Assembly: GCA_001464255.1 (NCBI GenBank)
Contig: LNFD01000181.1
Span: 1 to 8,768 of the forward strand
Direction: 5' to 3'
Length of the DNA stretch: 8,768 bases
From: Actinomycetales bacterium Ga0077552
GTDB taxonomy: Bacteria; Actinomycetota; Actinomycetes; Actinomycetales; Microbacteriaceae
Shown one piece after another: positions 8,656 to 8,768 of this stretch. The translations under genes were made by a program, and so were the position numbers. How positions within the stretch are numbered: the stretch's first letter is position 1; the number at the start of each line of letters is the position of its first letter. The notes below the pieces were generated by a model. The model made no database searches. It worked only from the letters and a program-made list of their open reading frames with translations, and had not been told where the DNA came from.

Positions 8656-8703
8656 CGAACGACGGGCGCCGCGGGTCGACACGACCGCGGCGCCCGTCGT
8701 TCG
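8656..8703 (+). terminator. 19-bp perfect inverted repeat terminator
   Basis: The arms at 8656-8674 and 8685-8703 are perfectly complementary over 19 bp around a 10-nt loop that contains GTCGAC. The hairpin starts 12 bases after the fadD stop. No T-run follows on the plus strand, so this would be a U-less terminator; its symmetry would let it act in both directions. Confidence 0.7.
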
Positions 8704-8768
8704 TGGTGGCGCCGGTCTCGACCGTCTCCCCGAGCGGCGGTGCGCCGCGCGGGATGCTCCGCTACGGC
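8704..8768. other. Edge of window, no supported gene
   Basis: These 65 bases contain a small hairpin (GCGGCG 8734-8739 with CGCCGC 8743-8748). Open frames run to the edge on both strands, including one from GTG 8706. All are too short to recognise. Confidence 0.3.

Overview
The window is GC-rich throughout (my estimate, by eye, is about 70%) and reads as ordinary chromosomal DNA of a high-GC actinobacterium. Codons end strongly in G or C, GTG starts are common, and promoters show bare TAnnnT -10 elements without clear -35 boxes. Some transcripts appear leaderless. The gene content and order resemble the pknL - aroG - acyltransferase - glucokinase - fadD15 neighbourhood that I recall from Mycobacterium and Corynebacterium. 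The style of the proteins suggests the family Microbacteriaceae; that placement is inference from memory, not from a search.

Layout. Positions 1-211 hold a relatively AT-rich upstream region and two tandem hairpins. A secreted double-LysM protein with a C-terminal lysozyme/transglycosylase-like domain follows (393-1583, +). Its likely true N-terminus lies in a different frame from ATG 212, so an apparent +1 frameshift sits near 380-393. Next is a four-PASTA membrane Ser/Thr kinase of the PknL type (1646-3568, +), apparently leaderless. It converges on a class II DAHP synthase (3565-4935, -), and the two stop codons share one CTAG. Upstream of that on the minus strand are a PlsC-type acyltransferase (5002-5691, -) and a ROK glucokinase (5765-6718, -). 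A 102-bp divergent promoter region separates the glucokinase from a long-chain acyl-CoA synthetase (6821-8644, +). The synthetase gene ends in a 19-bp perfect inverted repeat.

Together the genes cover cell-wall sensing and remodelling (LysM hydrolase-like protein, PASTA kinase), entry to the shikimate pathway (AroG), glucose phosphorylation (Glk), and fatty-acid activation and phospholipid synthesis (FadD, PlsC). I see no mobile element, CRISPR array, tRNA, rRNA or defence system. The points most worth checking are the apparent frameshift in the LysM gene, the shared-stop convergence of kinase and aroG, and the recurring CTAGACT/TAGGCT promoter element that overlaps the 3' ends of upstream genes.
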